Source: CAWEWH01 sp963812775 (GTDB taxonomy: Bacteria > Pseudomonadota > Alphaproteobacteria > Rhizobiales > Beijerinckiaceae). From it: a stretch of 64,000 nucleotides of DNA. Position 1 is the stretch's first letter. Every line of letters starts with the position of its first letter. Below are positions 1-7,931 of the stretch, in pieces. The position numbers and the translations under genes are program-made. The stretch covers positions 1 through 64,000 of the forward strand of contig CAWEWH010000008.1 in assembly GCA_963812775.1 (NCBI GenBank), read 5' to 3'. The notes under the pieces are model-generated. The model was not told where the DNA came from. It worked only from the letters and a program-made list of their open reading frames with translations, and ran no database searches.

Positions 1-707
1 AGGCTTCGATCTCGAACAGCATGCCGTCCGCGAGGCTGAGCGACAGCCCGTGATGGATCGAGCGCTTGGCCTGGCGCACCGAGATGGGCGCATTGCGGCT
101 GATGGTCGTTGCCGTCTCCAGCGCCTCGGCGAGGAGGGTCTGCGGCTCGCACACACGGTTGACCATGCCCCATTGCTGCGCCTCCTCGGCGGTGAACGGC
201 TTGCCGGTGAGGATCAGCTCCTTGGCGCGCCGCTCGCCACGGCGCGCGGCAAGGTCTGGGTGCCGCCGGCCCCCGGCATGATGCCTATGGTCACCTCGGT
301 GAGCGCGAAGCGAGCGCCCTTTGCGGCATAGACGAAGTCGCAGCCGAGCGCGATTTCGAGTCCGCCCGCATAGGCGGCGCCGTTGACGGCCGCGATCACC
401 GGCATCGGCGTGTCGATCACCGTCTTGATCATGCGCTCATAGATGAGGTGCTGGGCCTGCCACTGCGCGTCGGTCATGCCGTTGCGCTCCTTGAGATCGC
501 CGCCAGCGCAGAAGGCGCGCTCTCCAGCGCCGGTGACGACAACCGCCCGGCAATGATCGGGTCGGCGAAGAGCGCGCCGAACACCTCGAGGAGGTCGAGG
601 CCCATCTGCGTGTTCATGGCGTTGGCGGCGGCGGGCCGGTTTAGCGTCACCTGCAGCACGCCTGGCGTCGGCTCGCCGAGGAGAATGGTATCGTAACGCT
701 CACGCAT
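1..707 (-). pseudogene. Enoyl-CoA hydratase/isomerase (crotonase), cut by the window edge, two frameshifts
   Basis: Crotonase-fold enzyme that would hydrate or isomerise an acyl-CoA; the exact substrate cannot be read. The start is the ATG at 707, opening MRERYDTILL with the usual VTLNRPAAANAMN segment. The fold is recognisable from the oxyanion-hole segment AAVNGAAYAGGLEIALG and the EVTIGIMPGAGGTQ stretch that carries the catalytic-type Glu. The reading frame slips twice: near 540-560, where the FCAGGDLKERN segment continues in another frame, and near 235, where GGTQTLPRAV runs into GERRAKELILTGKPF in a second frame. About 25 C-terminal residues lie beyond base 1. Both slips are single-base and the flanking protein is well conserved, so sequencing error is more likely than decay. 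No neighbouring gene fixes the pathway. Confidence 0.8.
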
Positions 708-805
708 GGAGGAACCTTGGACGGCGCGAATGCGACGCGCCATCTCTGAGTGGCAGGGGCGCGAAACCCCGTCAACCGTGGCTGTCATTCCCACAATACG
801 CCCTC

Positions 806-842
806 CGTCATGGCCAGGCTTGTCCCGGCCATCCGCGTCTTT
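806..842. repeat. Dispersed palindromic intergenic repeat (GGCCAGGCTTGTCCCGGCC type)
   Basis: The bases around 810-832 form an inverted repeat in which ATGGCC pairs with GGCCAT around a short G/C-rich centre. Read in the opposite frame it gives the GRDKPGHDG peptide, which turns up as an artefact in many Rhizobiales hypothetical proteins. I recognise it as a short multicopy intergenic repeat of that order; only this copy is in the window. Confidence 0.6.
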
Positions 843-947
843 GTCCTTCCGCAAAGCCAAGGCGTGGAATTCTTTTCCCGCGCTGCATTCGAGGCACGCA
901 GCGTGCCGATTGACAAATCCCCTTGCCAATTTCCGGCGCGGCCTATC

Positions 948-993
948 TCTAGTGTGGCGATTCCGAAATTTCGGAATCATAAGCCACACTAGA
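948..993. repeat. Two-tier hairpin: TCTAGTGTGGC arms around a perfect 20-bp palindrome
   Basis: Outer arms at 948-958 (TCTAGTGTGGC) and 983-993 (GCCACACTAGA) are exact reverse complements. Between them, 959-978 is a perfect palindrome (GATTCCGAAATTTCGGAATC), followed by the unpaired bases ATAA. There is no T-run after it, so it does not look like an intrinsic terminator. It lies between the divergent hydratase and MFS genes and is followed at once by a second, related hairpin. Confidence 0.75.
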
Positions 994-1006
994 AAAGATT
1001 GATTCT

Positions 1007-1080
1007 AGTGTGCTTTTTGAATTTGAAGTTCGCTCGGTGCCTGATCCAAACAATGTAGCGAACTTCAAATTCAGCACACT
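1007..1080. repeat. Second long hairpin with AGTGTGC ends
   Basis: The left arm is AGTGTGC (1007-1013), an unpaired TTTT, then a 17-base arm at 1018-1034. The right arm at 1057-1073 is its exact reverse complement, followed by GCACACT at 1074-1080. The loop is 22 bases. The terminal AGTGTG is shared with the hairpin at 948-993, so the two look like modules of one element. Its right end is 24 bases before the MFS start codon, so it lies in that gene's leader. Confidence 0.75.
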
Positions 1081-1104
1081 GGTCGGCCGCAACCCCGAGG
1101 CCTT

Positions 1105-2355
1105 ATGCGCACGCCCCTGAGCCCGCAAGCGCTGTCGCCCGCCCCATCGACGCTCGTGCTCTACGGCGTCCATGTCGTGACGTGGTTCGTGAGCTTCGGC
1201 ATTCTCTCCACCTTCCTGCCCGGCTATGCCGCGACGGTGCTTGGCGCCAATGCCGGCGAGCTGGGGCTGCTGCAGGGCGCGTTCTATATGCCGAGCCTCG
1301 CCTTGCTGCTGGTCGGCGGCGTGCTGGCCGACCGTTACGACAAGCGCCTTCTCATGGGCCTGAGCCTCGTGGCCGCCGCCGTCACGGCGGCGCTCGCCGC
1401 CGCGTCGCTGACACGGCTTCCCCAATTTGCCGTCCTCTTGGGGCTCGGCCTCGGCCTCGGCGCGGTCAACGCCTTCCTTAATCCCTCGCGCGACGGCATG
1501 ATTCCGCACCTGGTCTCGCCGACAGCACTGCCGCGCACCGTCGCGGCGCTCCTCGGCCTGCAGATAACGGGCCAGATCGTCGGCATAGCTCTCGCCGGGC
1601 AGCTCGATCTCATCGGCCCGCGCGCCCTGCTCACCATCCAGGCCGCGGTCCTCGCGGCCGGCGCCGTCGTCGTGCCGTTCTTGCCGCGCGCCGTCGTGGT
1701 GCGCGACATGGCCGCGCCTGAGAGCCTCTTCGCGGTCGTGCAGCAGACGCTGACCGTGCCGTTTCGCGTCTCGCGCGCCATGACGGCCGCCATGCTGTCG
1801 AGCGCCGCCACTGGCGTCATTTTCGTCGGCTCCTTTCTGGTCATCGTCCCCGAGCTCGTGCTGAAGACGCATGGGCTCAAGACCGCCGAGCTGTCGATCG
1901 CCATCATCGCCTTCACGCTCGGCACCCTCGCATCGCTGCTCGTCCTCGTCGTCACCAAAGGGTGGAGCGCCGCGCCTGGCCGCTTTCTCATCGCCGCCAT
2001 CGTGGCGGGGGCCGGCGTCCTCGTCGCCCTGCCGCTGGCGCCGAGCTTCGGCGCGCTCCTCGCCGCCATGCTGTGCTGGGGAGCGCTGGCCGGCGTCGTC
2101 ATGACCACCGGCCGCACCCTGGTGCAGCTTCTCGCCCCTGACGAGACGCGTGGCCGCTGCCTCGCCATGTTTCAGCTCGGTTTCTTCGGCGGCCCGCCCA
2201 TCGGCACTCTGGCGATGGGGCTTGCGCTCACGCATCTGAAGCCGGTCATCGCCGCCGCCATTTTCGCCGCCGCCGCCCTCGTGACGGCCGCAGCCCTCGT
2301 GCTCGGCTCGGACCTGTGGTCGAAGATCACCGATCTCAAGGCGCGCGCGGCGTAG
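1105..2355 (+). CDS. MFS transporter
   Basis: A 416-residue integral membrane protein of the major facilitator superfamily, expected to have 12 membrane helices in the inner membrane. The clearest landmark is the motif-A loop between helices 2 and 3, GGVLADRYDKR at about residues 71-82, followed by a Gly-rich helix pair (LGLGLGLGAVNAFLNPSRDG). The second half repeats the pattern with long hydrophobic stretches up to ALVLGSDLW. The substrate cannot be inferred: no ligand motif is diagnostic and the neighbours are unrelated. The ATG at 1105 follows the AGTGTGC hairpin closely, so transcription or mRNA stability may be affected by it. It ends convergently with the udgX gene, with 61 bases between. 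Confidence 0.88.
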   Translation: MRTPLSPQALSPAPSTLVLYGVHVVTWFVSFGILSTFLPGYAATVLGANAGELGLLQGAFYMPSLALLLVGGVLADRYDKRLLMGLSLVAAAVTAALAAASLTRLPQFAVLLGLGLGLGAVNAFLNPSRDGMIPHLVSPTALPRTVAALLGLQITGQIVGIALAGQLDLIGPRALLTIQAAVLAAGAVVVPFLPRAVVVRDMAAPESLFAVVQQTLTVPFRVSRAMTAAMLSSAATGVIFVGSFLVIVPELVLKTHGLKTAELSIAIIAFTLGTLASLLVLVVTKGWSAAPGRFLIAAIVAGAGVLVALPLAPSFGALLAAMLCWGALAGVVMTTGRTLVQLLAPDETRGRCLAMFQLGFFGGPPIGTLAMGLALTHLKPVIAAAIFAAAALVTAAALVLGSDLWSKITDLKARAA

Positions 2356-2416
2356 TTGCAGACATAGAGACGTGGATGCGAGGGACGAGCCCGCGCATGA
2401 CGCTGGAGAAATCTCG

Positions 2417-3036
2417 CTAAAACGCCGCGACCTTATTCAGGTCGGCCACGAAGTGCGCGTATTCGCGCTCCTTGTCGGCCTCCTCGACGCGCAGCAGATA
2501 GGACGGGTGCACGGTGATGAAGCCCGTGGTCTTGTCATCGATGGCGATGGGGTGGCCGCGATTGGCGCCGATCGGCATCGCCTTGCCGAACACGCCGATC
2601 ACCGCCGTCGCCCCCATGGCCACGACGATCTCCGGCCGGATGGCCGCGAGCTCGCCTTCGAGCCAGCGGTGGCAAGCGCGGATCTCGCTCGTCACCGGTT
2701 TCTTGTGCAGGCGGAATTTGCCGCGCGGCTCGAACTTGAAATGCTTCACCGCATTGGTGACGAAAAGCTTGCGCCGCTCGATGCCGGCGTCGGCGAGCGC
2801 CCTGTCGAGGGCCGCCCGGCGGGCCCGACGAAGGGCCTGCCTTCGAGGTCCTCATTGTCGCCCGGCTGTTCGCCCACCAGCATGAGGCGGGCGTTCTGCG
2901 GACCTTCGCCGAACACCGTCTGCGTGGCGTTCTTGTAGAGCGGGCAGGCGCGGCAATGCGCCGCCTCCTTGCGCAGGTCCTCGAGGCTTGGGGCGAAGAG
3001 ATCGGCGGTCTGAGCCGCGGTGCTGCGCTTTGCCAT
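2417..3036 (-). pseudogene. udgX: UdgX, covalent uracil-DNA glycosylase (one frameshift)
   Basis: Uracil-DNA glycosylase of the UdgX subfamily, known to excise uracil and form a covalent DNA adduct through a His. Seen here: Cys28-x2-Cys31 (CRACPLYKNATQTVFGEGP), the GEQPGD motif at 55-60, PFVGPAG, then VKHFKFEPRGKFRLHKKP. The FRLH segment matches the KRRIH insertion that defines UdgX and carries the cross-linking His. A further Cys follows in RACHRW, in line with an Fe-S cluster. The frame slips near 2820: after GPAG the sequence continues as AALDRALADAGIERRKLF in another frame, as if one G were missing from a G run. A homopolymer sequencing error is likely. I chose ATG 3036, which has AAGG upstream; ATG 3051 and TTG 3183 are alternatives. 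A LexA box lies upstream at 3231-3245. Confidence 0.85.
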
Positions 3037-3212
3037 CGTGCCTTGCTTCATCTCGTGCGGCCGTCGCAATTGAGGCGCCGCGGCCTCGATCATGCCGTCG
3101 ATGGCGCGGCGCGCGCGCCTGAGCGGATCGTTGATTGCCACATCAATGAGAGGCGGTGCCGATGGTTCCGGGCCGCGATCCAAGTCGATCCTCGCCGCTT
3201 CGTGAATCCGTA

Positions 3213-3256
3213 TTGACTTGCCAAGGCAATGTTCTTATTTTGTTCTATCTGGTCAA
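3213..3256. promoter_or_regulatory. LexA (SOS) box at 3231-3245 inside a candidate two-way promoter
   Basis: GTTC-N7-GTTC at 3231-3245 is an exact match to the direct-repeat LexA operator known from Alphaproteobacteria. On the plus strand TTGACT (3213-3218), a 17-base spacer and TATTTT (3236-3241) form a -35/-10 pair that the operator overlaps. On the minus strand TTGACC (3256-3251) with a 17-base spacer to AACATT (3233-3228) gives a weaker outward promoter. Repression by LexA could therefore cover both udgX on the left and the HTH-HNH-DUF72-DUF4031 genes on the right. The operator match is direct; the promoter pairs are inference. Confidence 0.72.
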
Positions 3257-3317
3257 CCGGGCCAGGTCAATCGACCAACGACGGCACATGCCGTTGATCG
3301 AGCGAGCGACGTGACGG

Positions 3318-3614
3318 ATGTCGACACTCGGAACGCGACTGCTCACAGCCGCCATGGAGGCGCCCGCCGTCGCCCGCCGCAAGGTCGATCCCAAGACCTG
3401 CCGCGTGTGCGTGCCGGCCGACGTCGACGCCCGCGCCATCCGCAGGAAGCTCGGCCTGTCGCAGGATGCCTTCGCGGCCCGCTTCGGCATTCCGGTGGCG
3501 ACGTTACGCGACTGGGAGCAGCGCCGCCGTCGGCCCGAGGGGTCGGGGCGGGCGCTCCTCACCATCATCGACCGCGAGCCCGAGGCCGCGGCCCGCGCCC
3601 TGACGCAGCGCTGA
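3318..3614 (+). CDS. XRE-family HTH protein resembling a type II antitoxin
   Basis: A 98-residue protein (86 if it starts at ATG 3354, opening MEAPAVARRK). It contains a Cro/C1-type helix-turn-helix: ARAIRRKLGLSQDAFAARFGIPVATLRDWEQRRRRPEG, then ALLTIIDREPEAAARAL. This layout is typical of HigA/NadS-type antitoxins, which bind DNA and normally sit just downstream of a RelE/HigB-type toxin. No toxin gene is seen upstream; the space back to udgX holds only a LexA box and promoter. So it is either an orphan antitoxin-like repressor or a small SOS-linked regulator. It is the first gene of a plus-strand run, followed 8 bases later by the HNH gene. Family assignment is firm; the role is open. Confidence 0.8.
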   Translation: MSTLGTRLLTAAMEAPAVARRKVDPKTCRVCVPADVDARAIRRKLGLSQDAFAARFGIPVATLRDWEQRRRRPEGSGRALLTIIDREPEAAARALTQR

Positions 3615-3622
3615 GGACGCCC

Positions 3623-4264
3623 ATGAGCGTCGCGGCCCATCAGCTGTTCCGCCGGGCGGGCGAGGTATTGAAATGCGCCTATTGCGACCGCCAGCTGCAC
3701 GTCACCACCGCGCGAAACGACTTGCGGGCCACCCGCGATCATATGCATCCGCGCCATCTCGGCGGCACAAAATGCGTGTGGTCCTGCATCGCCTGTAACC
3801 AGCTCAAGGGTGGCATGACGCTCGAGGCTTGGCAGGCCTTCATGGCCGACAACCCGCGCTGGTGGACGCAGTTCGCGCCCAAGCAGAAGCGCCGCAAGCG
3901 CCTCGCCCCGAAGAAGAGATCGCCGCCGGTCGAGGCTGCGTCCGCAAAGCCAAGGTCCGTCGCGCCAAAGCCCGCGCCAAAGCCCGCGCCGCCGCCGGCG
4001 CCGACGGTTAGTTCAGACGCGCCCGGCGGTCCGCCTGAAGCCGGATCGGCTGGACCCGCTCCTGCCAGACGTGGCAAGCCCCGCGTTTGGATTCGCCGTC
4101 GCAAGCCGCAGGGCATTGTGCCGCCCGGCGAGCCGGGTGAGGGCGTGTCGCCGCAACAGTCGAACGCGATCGAGACCGCTCGACAGCCCGTCAGGCGCAA
4201 GCGAAATTGGGCCCGCCGCCAGGCGCTGCGATTGGCGGCGGCGCAGCAGGGGAGCGAGGCATGA
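3623..4264 (+). CDS. HNH endonuclease-domain protein with a long basic Pro/Ala-rich tail
   Basis: A 213-residue protein. The first 75 residues are a zinc-binding HNH domain: Cys18-x2-Cys21 (CAYCDRQ), DHMHP at 39-43, GG at 47-48 and Cys55-x2-Cys58-Asn59 (CIACNQLKGG), in the McrA-like arrangement. The HNH fold cleaves DNA with one metal ion. Residues 80-213 are low complexity: clusters of Lys/Arg (KQKRRKR, RRKRNWARR) alternate with Pro/Ala runs, which suggests non-specific DNA binding or a flexible tether. The start ATG 3623 follows the HTH stop at once, and the stop overlaps the DUF72 start (ATGA). Sharing a LexA-controlled transcript with the HTH protein is an inference. Target and physiological role are unknown. 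Confidence 0.8.
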   Translation: MSVAAHQLFRRAGEVLKCAYCDRQLHVTTARNDLRATRDHMHPRHLGGTKCVWSCIACNQLKGGMTLEAWQAFMADNPRWWTQFAPKQKRRKRLAPKKRSPPVEAASAKPRSVAPKPAPKPAPPPAPTVSSDAPGGPPEAGSAGPAPARRGKPRVWIRRRKPQGIVPPGEPGEGVSPQQSNAIETARQPVRRKRNWARRQALRLAAAQQGSEA

Positions 4265-5046
4265 TCCGCGTTGGCATCGGCGGCTGGACCTTCGAGCCCT
4301 GGCGCGGCACCTTCTATCCCAAGGGCCTGACGCAAGCGCGCGAGCTCGAATATGCGGCCTCCAAGCTCACCGCCATCGAGGTCAACGGCACCTTCTACGG
4401 CACCATCAAGCGCGACAGCTTCCGGCGCTGGCACGACGAGACGCCGGACGATTTCGTCTTCTCCCTGAAGGCGCCACGTTTCGCCACCAACCGAAAAGTT
4501 CTCGGCGAGGCGGCGCCGTCCATCGAGCGCTTCTTCGGCAGCGGCGTCATGGATCTGAAGAACAAGCTCGGGCCGATCCTCTGGCAGTTTGCGCCGACCA
4601 AGAAATTCGACGCAGAAGATTTCGCCGCCTTCATCGCGCTCCTGCCGCGCACCATCGACGGCAGCGCCATCCGCCATGCGCTCGAAGTGCGCAATGCGAG
4701 CTTCGCGGCAGCCGACTTTGTCGATCTCGCCCGCGACAAGAATGTCGCCATCGTGTTCGCCGACCACGACAAGTATCCGATGATCGCCGACGTGACGGCC
4801 GACTTCGTGTACGGGCGCCTGCAGCGCACCATCGAGAGCGAGCCGACCGGCTATTCCAAGGCCGCCATCAAGAAGTGGGCGGCGCAAGCCAAGACCTGGG
4901 CGGAAGGCGGCGCCCCGAAAGAGTTCCCCCTCGTGGCCGCGGCGGCGCCGAAGAGGCAGCGCGACGTCTTCGCCTTCATGATCAGCGGCGCCAAGGTGCG
5001 GGCGCCTGCCGCCGCAATCGCGCTGATCGAGGCGCTGAAGGCGTGA
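4261..5046 (+). CDS. DUF72 (YecE-like) domain protein
   Basis: A 261-residue protein of the DUF72/YecE family, a TIM-barrel fold with no established reaction. Typical features are the opening MIRVGIGGWTFEPWRGTFYP, the EVNGTFYGTIKRDSFRRWHDETP segment and DFVFSLKAPRFATN, all strongly conserved in the family; later segments include LEVRNASF and the FADHDKYP stretch. The start is the ATG that overlaps the HNH stop codon (ATGA), which suggests translational coupling. It is placed in a run of genes behind a LexA box, so a link to DNA damage is possible but rests only on context. Confidence 0.88.
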   Translation: MIRVGIGGWTFEPWRGTFYPKGLTQARELEYAASKLTAIEVNGTFYGTIKRDSFRRWHDETPDDFVFSLKAPRFATNRKVLGEAAPSIERFFGSGVMDLKNKLGPILWQFAPTKKFDAEDFAAFIALLPRTIDGSAIRHALEVRNASFAAADFVDLARDKNVAIVFADHDKYPMIADVTADFVYGRLQRTIESEPTGYSKAAIKKWAAQAKTWAEGGAPKEFPLVAAAAPKRQRDVFAFMISGAKVRAPAAAIALIEALKA

Positions 5047-5056
5047 CTGTCCTGCC

Positions 5057-5353
5057 ATGACCGTTTACGTCGACGACGCCATCTGGGATTTTTCCGGCCT
5101 CAAATGGTGCCATCTCCTGGCCGACGACACTGACGAGCTGCACCGCTTCGCCGCTCACCTCGGCATCCGTCGTGTTTCGTATCAGGGCCCGCCCAGGACG
5201 GCGATCCCGCACTACGATCTGACCGGCTTCGAGCGCGCCCGCGCCATCTCGCTCGGCGCCCGGATGTGCACGCGCCAAGAGATCGTCGCCGTGGTGCGCC
5301 GCGTGAGGGTGCGCGGCGGCCGCGCGGCGAGGGGCGTTTCAGGCCTCCGATAG
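5057..5353 (+). CDS. DUF4031 domain protein
   Basis: A 98-residue protein whose first 80 residues match the DUF4031 pattern: TVYVDDAIWDFSGLKWCHLLAD, TDELHRFAAHLGI, then HYDLTGFERARAISLGA. It starts 10 bases after the DUF72 stop and is the last gene of the plus-strand run before the imuA promoter. DUF4031 proteins have no assigned biochemical function. The last 20 residues are Arg/Gly-rich and may be poorly conserved. Confidence 0.8.
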   Translation: MTVYVDDAIWDFSGLKWCHLLADDTDELHRFAAHLGIRRVSYQGPPRTAIPHYDLTGFERARAISLGARMCTRQEIVAVVRRVRVRGGRAARGVSGLR

Positions 5354-5482
5354 GGTCGGAATTCTCGATACGTCGACGTTGCGCTCGGCGTGCCAGAGAT
5401 CGTGCGCGGCCTGCATCCTCACCCATGAAGGCCAAACGAGTCATGCGCGTGGCGCGTCCGAGCGCGCGACCCAGGCGGCCGA

Positions 5483-5528
5483 TTGACTTAGGCACCCCAG
5501 GAGAGCCATACTAGAACAAATAGGGAAC
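5483..5528 (+). promoter_or_regulatory. imuA promoter with LexA box (5514-5528)
   Basis: GAAC-N7-GAAC at 5514-5528 is an exact LexA operator of the alphaproteobacterial type. Upstream, TTGACT (5483-5488) and CATACT (5507-5512) with an 18-base spacer make a plausible sigma-70-like promoter, with the operator directly downstream of the -10. It is 30 bases before the imuA start. LexA control of imuA-imuB-dnaE2 is established in Caulobacter and relatives, so this site is the expected one. Confidence 0.85.
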
Positions 5529-5557
5529 ATGCATCAAGGATTTTCGTTGAGTTTCAA

Positions 5558-6442
5558 ATGCCTAGCCGCGCCGCCCCTCTCCCTGCGAACCCCGCGCCGA
5601 GCCCCGACGTAGCCGCGCTGCGGCGCGACGTGGCCCTTCTCGAGGGCCCCGGCCGGCTGCGTCAGGCGGGTGACCGCAAAGCGCTTTTCGCCCTCGGGCA
5701 CGGCGAGGCCGATGCCCGTCTCGGCGGCGGCCTCAGACACGCCGCCCTGCACGAGGTCTATGCGGCGGCCGATGCGGATGGCGTCTCAGCCGCGGGCTTT
5801 GCGGCGGCGCTCGCCGCCCGTGCGTCCGCGGCCCTTCGCGCCGAAAAGCGCGCGCCCCTCGTCTGGATCCGGCACGATCTCGCCGCCTGCGAATGGGGCG
5901 AGGTCTTCGCCCCCGGCCTCGCCGAATGGGGCCTCGATCCTGACCGTCTCGTCGTCGTCAAGGTGGCGCACGCCGCCGACACGCTGAAGGCCGCCAACGA
6001 GGCGCTCGCTTGTACCGCCCTCGGCGCCGTCGTCATCGAGAGCGCCGGCGCGTCTTCCGTCTACGACCTCACCGCGAGCCGCCGCCTCGTGCTCGCCGCC
6101 GAGCGCGGCGTCACCGCCATCGCCCTGCGGCTCGGCGCCAAGCCGAAGCCGAGCGCCGCCATGACGCGCTGGCTGGTGCGCGCCGCGCCCTCGCGCCCCA
6201 AACTTGCCGGCCATCTCGGCCAGCCGCGTTTCGATGCCGCCCTGGTGCGCAGCCGCAACGGCGCCCAGGGACGCTGGATCATGGAGTGGGACAGTGATGC
6301 GTATCTCTTCCGCGCCGGACACACCGACGTCGCGGCCGCTACCGCCGCGGCAGTCGCCGCCGCGGCGCCTTCTCGCCCTCTACCTGCCGCGCCTCACCAC
6401 CGACCGCATCAGGCGGGAGCGCCTCTGCGCCAAGCCGGATGA
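5558..6442 (+). CDS. imuA: ImuA, translesion-synthesis mutasome subunit
   Basis: ImuA is the RecA/SulA-like accessory protein of the ImuA-ImuB-DnaE2 mutasome, which carries out error-prone bypass of DNA lesions during the SOS response. Supporting segments are FALGHGEADARLGGGLRHAAL, the LVWIRHDL strand, GLDPDRLVVVKVAHAADTL, LGAVVIE and the C-terminal GRWIMEWDSDAYLFRAGHTD. The last 40 residues are Ala/Pro/His-rich and run 146 bases into imuB in another frame. Family members usually stop earlier, so a small indel near the end is possible. The gene has its own LexA box 30 bases upstream and leads the imuA-imuB-dnaE2 operon. Confidence 0.88.
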   Translation: MPSRAAPLPANPAPSPDVAALRRDVALLEGPGRLRQAGDRKALFALGHGEADARLGGGLRHAALHEVYAAADADGVSAAGFAAALAARASAALRAEKRAPLVWIRHDLAACEWGEVFAPGLAEWGLDPDRLVVVKVAHAADTLKAANEALACTALGAVVIESAGASSVYDLTASRRLVLAAERGVTAIALRLGAKPKPSAAMTRWLVRAAPSRPKLAGHLGQPRFDAALVRSRNGAQGRWIMEWDSDAYLFRAGHTDVAAATAAAVAAAAPSRPLPAAPHHRPHQAGAPLRQAG

Positions 6443-7931
6443 TCGGCCGGACGATGCGCGACGTGAAGCTCGCGACACGCCACCCCTCGTCGTCGTCGCC
6501 AAGCTCGCCAATGCGCTGCGGCTCACGGCGCTCGACGATCGCGCCGCCGCAGGCCTGGAGCCCGGCATGGCGCTCACCGATGCGCGCGCCATCGTGCCGC
6601 GCCTCGACGTGGTGGCGCATGACGAGGAGGCCGACCGGCGCCTCCTCGCCGCCCTCGCCGATTGGGGCGAGCGCTTCACGCCCTTCGTGGCGCTCGATCC
6701 GCCCGGCGGCCTCATCCTCGACATCACCGGCTGCGCCCATCTCGTCGGCGGCGAGGCGGCGCTGCGCGACATCGTCGTGGCGCGCCTTGCGGCGCAGGGC
6801 CTCGCGGCGCGCGCCGCCATCGCCGGCACGCAGCGCGCCGCGCGTGCGCTGAGCCGCTTCACCGCAGGCGCCATCGTGCCGCCCGGCGCCGAGCCGCAGG
6901 CCGTGGCCGCCCTTCCGGTCGCCGCCCTCGACACCGATGCGGAAACCGTCCGCGCCCTTGGGCGCGCCGGCCTCTATCGCGTCGGCGACGTGGCGGCCCG
7001 TCCGCGCGCGCCCCTCGTTGCCCGTTTCGGGGCCTCGCTTGCGGCAGCCCTCGACCAGATCACCGGCCGCACGGATGTGCCGCTCTCGCCGCGCCGGCCG
7101 CCGCCGCTCTTTGCCGTTGCGCGCATTTTTCCCGACCCCGTCGCTGATCACGCCACGGTCTTCGCGACGCTGGAGAGTCTCGCGGCCGATCTCGCCGCCA
7201 TCCTCGAACAGGACGGCAAGGGCGGGCGCCTGTTCGAGGCGTCGTTCTTCCGCGCCGACGGGGCGCTGCGCCGCATCGCGGCCGAGACTGGCCTGCCGTT
7301 GCGCGATCCCGCCGTCATGGTGCGGCTGTTCCGCGAGCGCCTCGAGGCGCTGGCCGATCCCCTCGATCCCGGTTTCGGCTTCGATCTCATCCGCCTTGCG
7401 GCCGTGGACGTGGCGCCGCTCGAGGTGGCCGCAATCAGCTTCGATAGCGAGGTGCGCGATGCCCATGCGGTGGCCGCCCTCATCGACCGGCTCGGCGCCC
7501 GCTTCGGACCGCGCCGCGTCGTGCGGCTTCTGGCCCAGGACACCCACATTCCGGAAGCCTCCGCCATCGCGGCACCCGCCGCCCGCAACGCGCCGACGCC
7601 GTTCGGCTGGGCGCCGCTCAGCCAAGCGGACGAGCCGCCGGCGCGGCCGCTGCGCCTCTTCACGCCGCCCGAGCCCGTCGAGGCGATCGCCGAGGTGCCA
7701 GACGGACCGCCGGCGCGCTTTCGCTGGCGCCGCGCCTGGCATGAGGTGGTGAGAGCCGAAGGCCCCGAGCGCATCGCCATGGAATGGTGGCGCATCGGCG
7801 GCGCCGCGCTCACCCGCGACTACTTTCGCGTCGAGGACGGCGACGGCCGCCGCTTCTGGCTATTTCGCGACGGGCTCTTCGGCCGCGAGACGAGCTCGCC
7901 GCGCTGGTTCATGCACGGGTTGTTCGCATGA
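6297..7931 (+). CDS. imuB: ImuB, catalytically inactive Y-family polymerase-like mutasome scaffold
   Basis: About 544 residues. ImuB links ImuA, the beta clamp and DnaE2 in the mutasome. The Y-family opening is present as LLALYLPRLTTDRIRRER, where catalytic members have metal-binding acids; ImuB proteins lack these and this one does too. Further landmarks are GLEPGMALTDARAIVP, LILDITGCAHLVGGE, and the thumb/little-finger region up to RFRWRRAWHEVVRAEGPERIAMEWW and DYFRVEDGDGRRFWLFRDG at the C-terminus, which is the ImuB-specific end. ATG 6297 was chosen because GGAG lies about 10 bases upstream and the conserved N-terminus starts soon after. Its stop overlaps the dnaE2 start (ATGA). Confidence 0.88.
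   Translation: MRISSAPDTPTSRPLPPRQSPPRRLLALYLPRLTTDRIRRERLCAKPDDRPDDARREARDTPPLVVVAKLANALRLTALDDRAAAGLEPGMALTDARAIVPRLDVVAHDEEADRRLLAALADWGERFTPFVALDPPGGLILDITGCAHLVGGEAALRDIVVARLAAQGLAARAAIAGTQRAARALSRFTAGAIVPPGAEPQAVAALPVAALDTDAETVRALGRAGLYRVGDVAARPRAPLVARFGASLAAALDQITGRTDVPLSPRRPPPLFAVARIFPDPVADHATVFATLESLAADLAAILEQDGKGGRLFEASFFRADGALRRIAAETGLPLRDPAVMVRLFRERLEALADPLDPGFGFDLIRLAAVDVAPLEVAAISFDSEVRDAHAVAALIDRLGARFGPRRVVRLLAQDTHIPEASAIAAPAARNAPTPFGWAPLSQADEPPARPLRLFTPPEPVEAIAEVPDGPPARFRWRRAWHEVVRAEGPERIAMEWWRIGGAALTRDYFRVEDGDGRRFWLFRDGLFGRETSSPRWFMHGLFA

Noticed and set aside
949..2235. 428-residue open frame on the minus strand over the MFS gene
   Set aside because: It is a GC-rich shadow of the transporter: rich in Arg, Gly, His and Glu, no domain features, and it runs through the hairpin repeats.
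5339..5416. Short minus-strand frame (MQAAHDLWHAERNVDVSRIP...) at the end of the DUF4031 gene
   Set aside because: It looks somewhat protein-like and could be the end of a frameshifted small gene, but only about 25 codons are open from an ATG and I cannot name a family.
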